A stretch of 64,000 bases of DNA from Chimaeribacter arupi (GTDB lineage Bacteria; Pseudomonadota; Gammaproteobacteria; Enterobacterales; Enterobacteriaceae). The stretch lies in contig NZ_PJZI01000001.1 in NCBI RefSeq assembly GCF_002858805.1, positions 186,001 through 250,000 of the forward strand, read 5' to 3'. The notes below the pieces were generated by a model that was not told where the DNA came from, did no database searches, and saw only the letters and a list, made by a program, of their open reading frames with translations. Positions 28,150 to 38,578 of the stretch are shown in pieces. Each line of letters starts with the position of its first letter. Position 1 is the stretch's first letter. Made by a program: the position numbers and the translations under genes.

Positions 28150-31100
28150 ATGTTCACCACTGTTTTGATCGCTAACCGCGGCGAAATCGCCTGCCGGGCC
28201 ATCCGCACCCTGAAAAAACGCGGCATCACCAGCGTGGCGGTGTATGCCGACCCGGATCGCAATGCACCGCACGTCAGCGAGGCGGAGATCGCCGTCGCAC
28301 TCGGCGGTGAGAAACCCGCCGACAGTTATCTCGACATCGGCAAAATCCTCGCGGCGGCGAAACAAAGCGGCGCGCAGGCCATTTTCCCCGGCTACGGGTT
28401 TTTATCCGAGAGCGCAGAGTTTGCTGACGCCTGCGAAGCCGCCGGGCTGGCCTTTATCGGCCCGACCGCCCGGCAGATCCGCGAATTTGGCCTGAAGCAC
28501 CGCGCACGGGAGCTGGCTGCCGCCGCCGGGGTGCCGATGACGCCCGGCACCGGCTTGTTGCCGGATCTCGGTGCGGCACTGGCGGCGGCGGAACAGATTG
28601 GCTACCCGGTCATGCTGAAAAGCACCGCGGGCGGCGGCGGCATTGGCTTAACCCGCTGTGATGACGCAGACGCGCTGCGGAACGCCTGGGAGAGTGTGCG
28701 GCGGCTCGGCGGGCAGTTTTTCCGTGATGACGGCGTCTTCCTGGAGCGCTTTATCGACCGGGCGCGCCACATTGAGGTGCAGATTTTTGGTGATGGCAGC
28801 GGCCGCGTGGTGGCACTGGGCGAACGTGACTGCTCACTGCAACGCCGCAACCAGAAAGTGATTGAGGAAACGCCCGCGCCGCACCTGCCGGAAGCAACCC
28901 GCACCGCGCTGCACCGGGCTGCCGTGGCGCTGGGCGAATCGGTCAACTACCGCAGCGCCGGGACGGTGGAGTTCATCTACGACGCCGCGCAGGAGGCGTT
29001 CTATTTCCTGGAAGTGAATACCCGGCTCCAGGTCGAGCACCCGGTCACGGAGCTGGTCACCGGCCTCGACCTGATCGACTGTATGTTGCAGGTGGCGGCA
29101 GGTGACGCGCCGGACTGGCTGCATCTGGCGCGGGCGCCGCACGGGGCGGCGATAGAGGTGCGCTTATATGCAGAAGATCCGCTGCGCAATTTCCAGCCCA
29201 GCCCCGGCGTGCTGACCGATGTGCACTTCCCGGAAGGTGTGCGGGTGGATGGCTGGGTCTCGACCGGCAGCGAGGTGTCGGCATTCTACGACCCGATGAT
29301 CGCCAAGCTGATTGTGTATGGTGAGCACCGCACGCAGGCGCTGGAAAAACTCACGGCGGCACTCAACGCCACCCGGCTGCACGGCATCGCTACCAACCTC
29401 GATTATTTGCGCCAGATCGTCGCCACCGACGCCTTCCGCCACGGTGACGTCTGGACGCGGATGCTCGACAGCTTCACCTACCGCCCGCAGGCGATTGAGG
29501 TGCTGCAACCCGGCACCTACAGCAGCGTGCAGGATTTCCCCGGCCGCCTGGGCTACTGGGATATCGGCGTGCCGCCGTCCGGGCCGATGGATGATTTCGC
29601 CTTCCGGCTGGCGAACCGGATTGTCGGCAACCACCCGGACGCCGCCGGGCTGGAGTTTACCCTCCAGGGGCCGACGCTGCGCTTTCATGCGGATGCCCTG
29701 ATCGCCCTGACCGGGGCCGACTGCCCGGCCGACCTTGACGGCACACCGGTGCGCTATGCCGAACCGGTGGCGGTCAGCGCCGGGCAGACACTGACGCTCG
29801 GCCGTGCGCGCCACGGCTGCCGCACCTATCTGGCGGTGCGCAACGGGCTGGACGTACCGGTCTATCTCGGCAGCCGCGCGACCTTTGCCCTTGGTGAGTT
29901 TGGCGGCCACGCCGGGCGCACGCTGCGGGTGGCGGATCTGCTCCCGATCTCCCAGCCACACCTGCCCGCCTGCACCACCCCGGCACCCACTGACGCGCCG
30001 CAGGCCGCCGATACCGCACTGCTGCCGCACTACGGCAGCCTGTGGCACATCGGCGTGCTGTACGGGCCGCACGGCGCGCCGGATTTCTTCACGCCGGAAT
30101 CAATCGCGGACTTTTTCGCGGCCGAGTGGCAGGTGCATTACAACTCCAACCGGCTGGGCGTGCGCCTGACCGGGCCGAAACCCACGTGGGCGCGGCAGGA
30201 TGGCGGCGAGGCCGGGCTGCACCCTTCCAACGTGCATGACTGCGAATACGCCATCGGCGCGATCAACTTTACCGGCGATTTCCCGGTGATCCTCACCCGT
30301 GACGGGCCAAGCCTCGGCGGCTTCGTCTGCCCGGTGACCATTGCCAACGCCGAGCTGTGGAAAGTCGGGCAGGTGAAACCGGGCGACCGCCTGCGCTTCC
30401 ACCCGATAAGCATTGAGCAGGCACAGGCGCTGGAACAGGCGCAGGCGGGCACCCTTGCCGCCCTCAGCCCGGTTGAGGCACTGGCGCTGCCGGTGCCGTC
30501 GCTGCTGCCGGGAACCACGCCGTCGGCGGCGATTCTGGCCACGCTGCCCGCCACGGTAGAACGCCCGTCCGTGGTCTACCGGCAGGCGGGTGACAGCTAC
30601 ATTTTGCTGGAATATGGCGACAACGTGCTCGATCTGGCGCTGCGGCTGCGCCTTTACCTGCTGATGCAGGCGATCCGCGAAGCGGCGGTGGCGGGCATTG
30701 CCGAACTCGCCCCCGGCGTGCGCTCGCTGCAAATCCGTTATGACAACCGCACCCTCAGCCAGTCGGCGCTGCTCCAGCTCTTGCTGACGCTGGAAAACCA
30801 GTTGGGCGACGTCAGCACGCTGAAAGTGCCGACGCGCATCGTGCATTTGCCGATGGCATTTGAAGATTCCGCCACGCTGGGCGCGGTGGAACGCTACCGC
30901 GAAACCGTGCGGGAACAGGCACCGTGGCTGCCGAACAACGTCGATTTCATCCAGCGCATCAACGGGCTGGCGAGCCGCGAGGACGTGCGCGACATCATTT
31001 TCAGCGCCAGTTACCTGATCCTCGGGCTGGGTGACGTCTACCTCGGCGCGCCCTGCGCCGTGCCGCTCGACCCGCGCCACCGGCTGCTCAGCTCCAAATA

Positions 31101-31782
31101 TAACCCGGCGCGCACCTACACCGCCGAAGGCACCGTGGGCATCGGCGGAATGTACATGTGCATCTACGGCATGGATTCGCCGGGCGGTTATCAGCTGGTG
31201 GGCCGCACGCTGCCGATCTGGAACAAATTCCTCAAAAATCCGCAATTCGCGCCCGGCGAGCCGTGGCTGCTGCACTTCTTTGATCAGGTGCGCTTCTACC
31301 CGGTCAGCGAGGCAGAACTGGACACCTTCCGCGAGGCGTTCCGCGAAGGGCGCGCCGGGGTGAAGATTGAGCCGGGTGAGTTTGATTTCGCTGAATACAC
31401 CCGCTTTTTGGCGGAGAACGCCGACGATATCGACGCATTCCGCACCCGGCAGCACACCGCCTTTACCACCGAAGTGGCGCACTGGCAGGCCCAGGAGAGC
31501 GCCGCCGTGGCCGATGCCGCCAACCGCCCGCAACCGGTGGAGGAGCAGGAAGGCGAAGGGCAGCTGGTCAGTGCCGATCTCAACGGCAACGTCTGGAAAA
31601 TCCTGGTGGCGCCGGGCGACGTGGTGCGCGAAGGGCAACCGCTGATTGTGGTCGAGGCGATGAAAATGGAGCTGTCAGTCTACGCGCCCTGCGCCGGGAC
31701 AGTGACGCAGATCCGCTGCCGCCCCGGCCGGCCGGTTGGCCCCGGCGATGCCCTTTTGTGGCTGGATACGGCGGCCTCATAA
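28150..31782 (+). CDS. uca: Urea carboxylase (biotin-dependent)
   Basis: Carboxylates urea to allophanate using ATP, bicarbonate and covalent biotin. The frame is open from 27934, but the ATG at 28150, after the allophanate hydrolase stop, matches the family start (MFTTVLIANRGEIACRAIRT); the product is 1210 residues. Domain order: biotin carboxylase with ATP-grasp loop GGGGIGL near 160 and the biotin-carboxylase C domain to about 450; then the two KipA/KipI-like carboxyltransferase modules (about 455-1105); then a biotinyl domain with VEAMKMEL (K1172). Some bacterial homologues prefer guanidine, but those usually travel with carboxyguanidine deiminase genes (CgdAB), which are absent here. The linked urea importer favours urea. 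Confidence 0.93.
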   Translation: MFTTVLIANRGEIACRAIRTLKKRGITSVAVYADPDRNAPHVSEAEIAVALGGEKPADSYLDIGKILAAAKQSGAQAIFPGYGFLSESAEFADACEAAGLAFIGPTARQIREFGLKHRARELAAAAGVPMTPGTGLLPDLGAALAAAEQIGYPVMLKSTAGGGGIGLTRCDDADALRNAWESVRRLGGQFFRDDGVFLERFIDRARHIEVQIFGDGSGRVVALGERDCSLQRRNQKVIEETPAPHLPEATRTALHRAAVALGESVNYRSAGTVEFIYDAAQEAFYFLEVNTRLQVEHPVTELVTGLDLIDCMLQVAAGDAPDWLHLARAPHGAAIEVRLYAEDPLRNFQPSPGVLTDVHFPEGVRVDGWVSTGSEVSAFYDPMIAKLIVYGEHRTQALEKLTAALNATRLHGIATNLDYLRQIVATDAFRHGDVWTRMLDSFTYRPQAIEVLQPGTYSSVQDFPGRLGYWDIGVPPSGPMDDFAFRLANRIVGNHPDAAGLEFTLQGPTLRFHADALIALTGADCPADLDGTPVRYAEPVAVSAGQTLTLGRARHGCRTYLAVRNGLDVPVYLGSRATFALGEFGGHAGRTLRVADLLPISQPHLPACTTPAPTDAPQAADTALLPHYGSLWHIGVLYGPHGAPDFFTPESIADFFAAEWQVHYNSNRLGVRLTGPKPTWARQDGGEAGLHPSNVHDCEYAIGAINFTGDFPVILTRDGPSLGGFVCPVTIANAELWKVGQVKPGDRLRFHPISIEQAQALEQAQAGTLAALSPVEALALPVPSLLPGTTPSAAILATLPATVERPSVVYRQAGDSYILLEYGDNVLDLALRLRLYLLMQAIREAAVAGIAELAPGVRSLQIRYDNRTLSQSALLQLLLTLENQLGDVSTLKVPTRIVHLPMAFEDSATLGAVERYRETVREQAPWLPNNVDFIQRINGLASREDVRDIIFSASYLILGLGDVYLGAPCAVPLDPRHRLLSSKYNPARTYTAEGTVGIGGMYMCIYGMDSPGGYQLVGRTLPIWNKFLKNPQFAPGEPWLLHFFDQVRFYPVSEAELDTFREAFREGRAGVKIEPGEFDFAEYTRFLAENADDIDAFRTRQHTAFTTEVAHWQAQESAAVADAANRPQPVEEQEGEGQLVSADLNGNVWKILVAPGDVVREGQPLIVVEAMKMELSVYAPCAGTVTQIRCRPGRPVGPGDALLWLDTAAS

Positions 31783-31815
31783 CGGAGACGGGCCGGGCAG
31801 ACCGGCCCCTTAAGG

Positions 31816-32562
31816 ATGCGTATGCAACTTGCGGGACACCCCACCAAAGCCCGCCCGGAAGGGCTGGCGGAACGGATCTACCAGCAACTGAAACAGGAGA
31901 TTTTTGACTTTCGCCTGCTGCCCGGTGACCGCTTCAGCGAGAGCGAAATCGCCGGGCGGATGGCGGCCAGCCGCACGCCGGTGCGGCAGGCGCTGTTCTG
32001 GCTGGAGCGCGAAGGCTATGTCGAGGTGCATTTCCGCAGCGGCTGGCAGGTGAAACCGTTCGATTTCGCCTATTTCGAACAGCTGTATGACCTGCGGATT
32101 GTGCTGGAGCTGGAAGCCGTGAAACGGCTCTGCGCCCGCCACGGCGAGACATTGCCCGCGCTGTTGCTGCCGGTGGTGGATTTCTGGGTAGACCAGCCGC
32201 CGCTGCCGGACGGCGCGGAGGTGTCGCGCTTTGATGAGACGTTCCACATGGCGTTGGTGGAGGCGGTGGGCAACGGGGAAATGGCGCGCATTCACCGCGA
32301 TATCACCGAGAAGATCCGCATCATCCGGCGGCTCGATTTCACCCAGGGTGCGCGCGTTGACGCCACCTACCGGGAGCACGCCGCGGTGTTGCACGCCATT
32401 ATGCAGCGCCGCACCGACGAGGCGCAGCGCCTGCTGCATGACCACATCGCCGTCAGCAAGGCGGAGGTGCGCAAAATCACCCTGCACCGGCTGCATGAGG
32501 CACGCACGGCACCACCCGGTGCAGAGGAGGAGCCTGGGGCGCGCCCCGCCCGGCGCAGTTAG
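31816..32562 (+). CDS. GntR-family transcriptional regulator (FadR/FCD subfamily)
   Basis: The 248-residue protein has an N-terminal GntR winged helix (about residues 15-80, with LPGDRFSESEIAGRMAASRTPVRQAL and the wing region VEVHFRSGWQV). A C-terminal all-helical FCD ligand domain (about 90-225) contains the metal/ligand histidines in 'FDETFHMALVEAVGN' and 'YREHAAVLHAI'. It lies 33 bases after urea carboxylase and before urtA on the same strand. It is therefore probably a local regulator of this nitrogen operon in addition to sigma-54 control. The effector is unknown; urea, allophanate or a related compound is a reasonable guess. Two ATG codons (31816, 31822) are possible starts. Confidence 0.88.
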   Translation: MRMQLAGHPTKARPEGLAERIYQQLKQEIFDFRLLPGDRFSESEIAGRMAASRTPVRQALFWLEREGYVEVHFRSGWQVKPFDFAYFEQLYDLRIVLELEAVKRLCARHGETLPALLLPVVDFWVDQPPLPDGAEVSRFDETFHMALVEAVGNGEMARIHRDITEKIRIIRRLDFTQGARVDATYREHAAVLHAIMQRRTDEAQRLLHDHIAVSKAEVRKITLHRLHEARTAPPGAEEEPGARPARRS

Positions 32563-32701
32563 CGCAACACGACCCCGCGCCACCGGCGCGGCACCATAAC
32601 ACCGCGCTGCCCGCGCGGGAACATCACCGCCTGCTGCGGCAGGCAGGGCGTGAGCGGGTTTCCGCGCGCCTTTACTTTCACCTTCATCAGGAGTGCGTTT
32701 T

Positions 32702-33973
32702 ATGCAACCTCGTCGCGTTATCCAGGCTTTCGCCCTCTCCGCCACTATGGTCAGTGTTGGCCTGGCGTTCGGCGTTCAGGCCGCTGACACCATCAAAGTC
32801 GGCATCATGCATTCGCTGTCCGGCACGATGGCGATCTCTGAAACGCCGCTCAAGGATGTGGCGCTGATGACCATCGATGACATCAACGCCAAAGGCGGCG
32901 TGCTCGGCAAAAAGCTTGAGCCGGTGGTGGTCGACCCGGCCTCCAACTGGCCGCTGTTCGCCGAGAAAGCGCGCCAGTTGCTGACGCAGGACAAGGCGGC
33001 CGTGGTGTTCGGCTGCTGGACGTCGGTGTCGCGCAAATCGGTGCTGCCGGTGTTTGAGGAGCTGAACGGCCTGCTGTTCTACCCGGTGCAGTATGAGGGC
33101 GAGGAGATGTCGCCGAACGTCTTCTATACCGGTGCCGCGCCGAACCAGCAGGCGATCCCGGCGGTGGAGTACCTGATGAGTGAAGACGGCGGCGAAGCCA
33201 AACGCTTCTTCCTGCTCGGCACGGACTACGTCTACCCGCGCACCACCAACAAAATCCTGCGGGCGTTCCTGCACAGCAAAGGCGTGCAGGACAAAGACAT
33301 CGAAGAGGTGTACACGCCGTTCGGTTACAGCGACTACCAGACCATCGTCACCAACATCAAAAAATTCGCCGCCGGCGGCAAAACCGCGGTGGTGTCCACC
33401 ATCAACGGTGACTCCAACGTGCCGTTCTATAAAGAGCTGGCAAATCAGGGCGTAAAAGCCACCGACGTGCCGGTGGTGGCCTTCTCCGTGGGCGAAGAGG
33501 AGTTGCGCGGCATCGACACCAAACCGCTGGTGGGCAACCTGGCGGCCTGGAACTACTTCCAGTCAGTCGATAACCCGACCAACCAGGCGTTTGTCACCGA
33601 ATGGAAAGCTTACGCCAAAGCACACAACCTGCCGAATGCCGCCTCCGCGGTGACCAACGACCCGATGGAAGCGACCTATGTCGGCATCCATATGTGGGCG
33701 CAGGCGGTGGAAAAAGCGGGCACGACCGACGTCAACAAAGTGCGTGATGCGATGGCCGGGCAGACCTTCGCCGCGCCGTCAGGCTTCACCCTGACGATGG
33801 ACAAGACCAACCACCACCTGCACAAACCGGTGATGATTGGCGAGATTGAGCCGGGCGGCCAGTTCAACGTGGTGTGGCAGACCGATGCGCCGGTTCGCGC
33901 CCAGCCGTGGAGCCCGTACATTCCCGGCAATGACAAAAAACCGGATACGCCGGTGAAAACCAGCGGCCAGTAA
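32702..33973 (+). CDS. urtA: Urea ABC transporter substrate-binding protein UrtA
   Basis: Periplasmic binding protein of the high-affinity urea importer. The 423-residue precursor begins with a signal peptide (about residues 1-27, ending FGVQA|ADTIKVG). It has the UrtA-type opening 'GIMHSLSGTMAISETPLKDV' followed by 'FGCWTSVSRKSVLPVFE' and 'LFYPVQYEGEE', which distinguish UrtA from other branched-chain-type binding proteins. The ATG at 32702 has CAGGAG nine bases upstream; a GTG three codons earlier is less likely. The 139 bases before it are very GC-rich with several short inverted repeats and no clear promoter. Confidence 0.95.
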   Translation: MQPRRVIQAFALSATMVSVGLAFGVQAADTIKVGIMHSLSGTMAISETPLKDVALMTIDDINAKGGVLGKKLEPVVVDPASNWPLFAEKARQLLTQDKAAVVFGCWTSVSRKSVLPVFEELNGLLFYPVQYEGEEMSPNVFYTGAAPNQQAIPAVEYLMSEDGGEAKRFFLLGTDYVYPRTTNKILRAFLHSKGVQDKDIEEVYTPFGYSDYQTIVTNIKKFAAGGKTAVVSTINGDSNVPFYKELANQGVKATDVPVVAFSVGEEELRGIDTKPLVGNLAAWNYFQSVDNPTNQAFVTEWKAYAKAHNLPNAASAVTNDPMEATYVGIHMWAQAVEKAGTTDVNKVRDAMAGQTFAAPSGFTLTMDKTNHHLHKPVMIGEIEPGGQFNVVWQTDAPVRAQPWSPYIPGNDKKPDTPVKTSGQ

Positions 33974-34016
33974 CCGACCGGGGCCGGGTTCGCCCGGCCC
34001 GCACAGGAGATCTCTG

Positions 34017-35591
34017 ATGCGACTCCCTTTCATGATGCGCCTGCTGATAGCAACGCTCGGCTGCCTGCCGTGGCTGGTACAGGCCGGCCCGGCGGACGAG
34101 TTCGCCGCCGCCAACCGCAGCCGGCAGGCGACGCTGTTACAGGCATGGGCAGCCGACCCGCAGCCGGCGCGGTTGCCGCTGTTGCAGGCGCTGAAGCAGG
34201 AAAATGTAGTGGTTGACCAGGCAAAACACGCCTTCACCCGCCAGGGCGATACCCTGACGCCGCTGGAAGGCAGCGCCGCACCGGTGGGCAGCACCAAAAA
34301 AGTCTGGATGAACAACCGGTTGCGGATTTTGATCGCCAATGCGCTGGCCGCACACCGGCTGGTCAGCACCGATACTGCCACCCGGTTGCAGGCGGCGACG
34401 TCGCTGCAACGGGAGGCGCAGCCTGACCAGCTGCCGCTGCTCACGGCGCGGCTGGCGCAGGAAAAAGACCCGGATGTCCATGCGGCGCTGGTACTGGCGA
34501 TCGCTAACCTGCACCTGGCCGACGCCGACCCACAGGTGCGGCTGAACGCGGTCCGGCAGCTTGGTGACGCGGCTGACCCGGACACCCAGGCGCGGCTGCA
34601 ACCGCTGACCGATGCCCGCACCGAACCTGACGCCGCCGTGCGCCGGGCCGCCGCGGAGAGCCTGGCGCAGATCCAGCACCGGCTGCTGATCGGTGACCTG
34701 CTCGGCCAGGCATTTACCGGGCTGTCGCTCGGCTCGATTCTGCTGCTGGCGGCACTCGGGCTGGCGATTACGTATGGGTTGCTGGGCGTGATCAACATGG
34801 CGCACGGCGAAATGCTGATGCTCGGCGCGTATGCCACCTGGCTGGTGCAGTCGTTGTTCCAGCACTACGCGCCCGGCTGGCTGGCGCTCTACCCGCTGGC
34901 GGCCCTGCCGGTGGCGTTCTTTATCACCGCCGGGATCGGCATGGCGCTGGAGCGCACGGTGATCCGCCATCTCTACGGCCGCCCGCTGGAGACATTGCTG
35001 GCGACCTGGGGCATCAGCCTGATGCTGATCCAGGGCGTGCGGATGCTGTTCGGCGCGCAGAACGTGGAAGTCGCCAACCCGGCGTGGCTCTCCGGCGGCA
35101 TCCAGCTGTTACCGAACCTGGTGCTGCCGTGGAACCGCATTGCGGTGATTGGGTTTGTGCTGCTGGTACTGGCGCTGACCTGGCTGCTGCTGAATAAAAC
35201 CCGCCTCGGGCTGAACGTGCGCGCCGTGACCCAGAACCGGGCGATGGCCGCCTGCTGCGGCGTGCCGACCGGCCGTATCGACATGCTGGCCTTCGGCCTC
35301 GGCTCCGGCATCGCCGGGCTGGGTGGCGTGGCGCTGTCGCAGCTCGGCAACGTCGGCCCGGAACTGGGCCAGGGCTACATCATCGATTCATTCCTGGTGG
35401 TGGTGCTGGGCGGCGTCGGCCAACTGGCGGGCAGCGTGGTGGCGGCGTTTGGGCTGGGGATCGTCAATAAAATCCTTGAGCCGCAGATGGGCGCAGTGCT
35501 GGGCAAGATCCTGATTCTGGCGCTGATTATCCTGTTTATCCAAAAACGTCCGCAGGGGCTGTTCGCCTTCAAGGGCCGGGTGACTGACTGA
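34017..35591 (+). CDS. urtB: Urea ABC transporter permease UrtB
   Basis: Inner-membrane permease of the LivH type. The 524-residue length is typical of UrtB proteins. They carry a periplasmic N-terminal extension: signal peptide at residues 1-23 (ending WLVQA) and then a helical-repeat region to about 230. The permease core follows (about 235-520), with ITYGLLGVINMAHGEMLMLGAY and the C-terminal IDSFLVVVLGGVGQLAGS segment typical of these permeases. AGGAG precedes the ATG. Its stop overlaps the urtC start by one base (TGATG), indicating coupling. Confidence 0.95.
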   Translation: MRLPFMMRLLIATLGCLPWLVQAGPADEFAAANRSRQATLLQAWAADPQPARLPLLQALKQENVVVDQAKHAFTRQGDTLTPLEGSAAPVGSTKKVWMNNRLRILIANALAAHRLVSTDTATRLQAATSLQREAQPDQLPLLTARLAQEKDPDVHAALVLAIANLHLADADPQVRLNAVRQLGDAADPDTQARLQPLTDARTEPDAAVRRAAAESLAQIQHRLLIGDLLGQAFTGLSLGSILLLAALGLAITYGLLGVINMAHGEMLMLGAYATWLVQSLFQHYAPGWLALYPLAALPVAFFITAGIGMALERTVIRHLYGRPLETLLATWGISLMLIQGVRMLFGAQNVEVANPAWLSGGIQLLPNLVLPWNRIAVIGFVLLVLALTWLLLNKTRLGLNVRAVTQNRAMAACCGVPTGRIDMLAFGLGSGIAGLGGVALSQLGNVGPELGQGYIIDSFLVVVLGGVGQLAGSVVAAFGLGIVNKILEPQMGAVLGKILILALIILFIQKRPQGLFAFKGRVTD

Positions 35592-36671
35592 TGACACAAC
35601 CACTGACCTTAACCGGCGTGCAGAAAGCGCCTCGCCTGACCCTGAGCCTCGGCACGCTGGCGCTGCTGGGGTTACTGGCGCTGCCTTTTCTGGCGCTGTT
35701 GCCGGCGGCGCACCCGCTGGCGATCTCCACCTATACCCTGACACTTCTCGGCAAGATCCTCTGTTATGCGATCGTCGCGATCGCGCTGGATCTGGTCTGG
35801 GGCTATGCCGGGCTGCTGTCGCTGGGGCACGGGCTGTTTTTTGCCCTCGGTGGCTATGCGATGGGCATGTACCTGATGCGCCAGGCCGCAGGTGACGGCC
35901 TGCCGGCGTTTATGTCATTCCTGTCGTGGACGGAACTGCCGTGGTTCTGGGCCGGGACGCAATATTTTGCCTGGGCGCTCTGTTTGATCGTGCTGGTGCC
36001 GGGAGGGCTGGCCTATCTGTTTGGCTTCTTCGCGTTCCGCTCGAAAATCAAAGGGGTTTATTTCTCGATCATGACGCAGGCGCTGACTTACGCCGGGATG
36101 CTGCTGTTCTTCCGCAATGAAACCGGCTTCGGCGGCAATAACGGCTTTACCGGTTTCACCACCCTGCTCGGCTTCCCGGTCACCGCCACCGGCACCCGTG
36201 TCGGGTTGTTTGTCGCGACGGTGCTGCTGCTGGCCGCCAGCCTGGCGCTGGGCTTTGCGCTGGCGAAAAGCAAATTCGGCCGGGTGCTGACCGCCGTGCG
36301 TGACGCCGAAAACCGCCTGACCTTCTGCGGCTATGACCCACGCGGCTTTAAGCTGTTTGTCTGGACGCTCTCCGCCGTGCTGTGCGGGCTGGCCGGGGCG
36401 CTCTATGTGCCGCAGGTCGGCATCATCAACCCCGGCGAGATGTCCCCGACCAACTCGATTGAGGCGGCGATCTGGGTGGCGCTTGGCGGGCGCGGCACGC
36501 TGGTCGGGCCGTTGCTGGGTGCCGGGATTGTTAACGGGGCCAAGAGCTGGTTCACCGTGGCGATGCCGGAATACTGGCAATTCTTCCTCGGCGGGATGTT
36601 CATTCTGGTGACGCTCTGCCTGCCGCAGGGTGTGATCGGGCTGTTACGCCGGAAAAAACGGGGGCAACGCC

Positions 36672-36682
<11 letters not shown>
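35591..36682 (+). CDS. urtC: Urea ABC transporter permease UrtC
   Basis: LivM-type permease that pairs with UrtB. The 363-residue protein has about ten hydrophobic segments and the conserved 'IAIALDLVWGYAGLLSLGHGLFFALGGYAMG' region (about 55-90). The ATPase-contact loop 'SKFGRVLTAVRDAENRLTFCGYDPRGFK' is also present. It overlaps urtB by one base at the start and urtD by 11 bases at the end. Confidence 0.95.
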
Positions 36683-37466
<784 letters not shown>

Positions 37467-37475
37467 GGAGAAAAG

Positions 37476-38174
37476 ATGTTACAGGTCAATGAGCTGAACC
37501 AGTATTACGGCGGCAGCCACATTTTGCGCGGCCTGTCGTTTGAGGCACGTGTGGGCGAGGTCACCTGTTTGCTGGGGCGTAACGGTGTGGGGAAAACCAC
37601 CCTGCTGAAGTGCCTGATGGGGCTGTTGCCGGCTAAATCCGGCACCATTCACTGGCAGAATGAGGCGATCACCCGCCGCAAACCACACCAGCGGGTGCAG
37701 GCAGGCATCGCGTATGTGCCGCAGGGGCGGGAAATCTTCCCCCGGCTGACCGTGGAGGAGAACCTGCTGATGGGGCTGTCGCGCTTTAACGGCGCGCAGG
37801 CGCGGCAGGTGCCGGAGGAAATTTACAGCCTGTTTCCGGTGCTGAAGGTAATGAAACAGCGGCGCGGCGGCGATCTCTCCGGCGGCCAGCAGCAGCAACT
37901 GGCGATTGGCCGGGCGCTGGCCGGTAAGCCGCAACTGCTGATTCTGGACGAACCCACCGAAGGTATTCAGCCCTCGGTGATCAAGGAAATCGGGCTGGTT
38001 ATCCGCACGCTGGCAGCACGCGGTGATATGGCGATTCTGCTGGTGGAGCAATTTTATGATTTCGCCGCAGAGCTGGCGGACAGTTATCTGGTGATGTCAC
38101 GCGGCACGATTATCCAGCGCGGGCGTGGCCCGGAGATGGACGCAGACGGGGTACGGGGGCTGGTGGCAATTTGA
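37476..38174 (+). CDS. urtE: Urea ABC transporter ATP-binding protein UrtE
   Basis: LivF-type ATPase, 232 residues, second ATPase of the urea importer. Walker A is GRNGVGKTT (about 34-42), the signature LSGGQQQQLAIGRAL and Walker B LLILDEPTEGIQPSV, all characteristic of UrtE. GAGGAG lies four to five bases before the ATG, and only nine bases separate it from urtD. It is the last gene of the operon; a GGCCGCG/CGCGGCC hairpin without T-run follows. Confidence 0.95.
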   Translation: MLQVNELNQYYGGSHILRGLSFEARVGEVTCLLGRNGVGKTTLLKCLMGLLPAKSGTIHWQNEAITRRKPHQRVQAGIAYVPQGREIFPRLTVEENLLMGLSRFNGAQARQVPEEIYSLFPVLKVMKQRRGGDLSGGQQQQLAIGRALAGKPQLLILDEPTEGIQPSVIKEIGLVIRTLAARGDMAILLVEQFYDFAAELADSYLVMSRGTIIQRGRGPEMDADGVRGLVAI

Positions 38175-38178
38175 GGGT

Positions 38179-38196
38179 GGCCGCGCGTTCGCGGCC
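38179..38196 (+). repeat. Hairpin after urtE
   Basis: A 7-bp perfect stem (GGCCGCG/CGCGGCC) with a CGTT loop lies four bases after the urtE stop. There is no following T-run, so it is not a standard terminator; it may protect the 3' end or act with Rho. Confidence 0.5.
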
Positions 38197-38578
38197 CTGC
38201 TGTAAAAAGTCAACGTGACGGCGGCTTAAATTAATATCCGGGCTGAATATATTCCAAAATGAAAATATAAAATAAAAATAACGTTGTACTTTATTAACCT
38301 GCGCAATAACTCATTCCCCTTATAGATAATTAATTAAAGACAAATCTCTTGACTCATTTTTATCTTTCCCCTTTAATTGCTCACAAGCCATTGAATAAAT
38401 ACTGTGCTTCCCTGTTTTATTAATATGTACAGCCTGCGTTACCAGAAAAACAGCTTAAATAAAGCGTCACCGGTTGTTTAATTTCTGAAAAAGTTATCAA
38501 TAGGCTTTTGAGGAAATGTAACCACCTTAATAACGATTACTTTCCCCATCATGATTCATTTTATAAAAGGATGTTTTT
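38197..38578. other. AT-rich intergenic segment
   Basis: About 380 bases of conspicuously AT-rich DNA between two GC-rich blocks. No gene or repeat is evident. It should hold the promoter of the small peptide gene that follows; the change in composition suggests acquired DNA. Confidence 0.55.
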
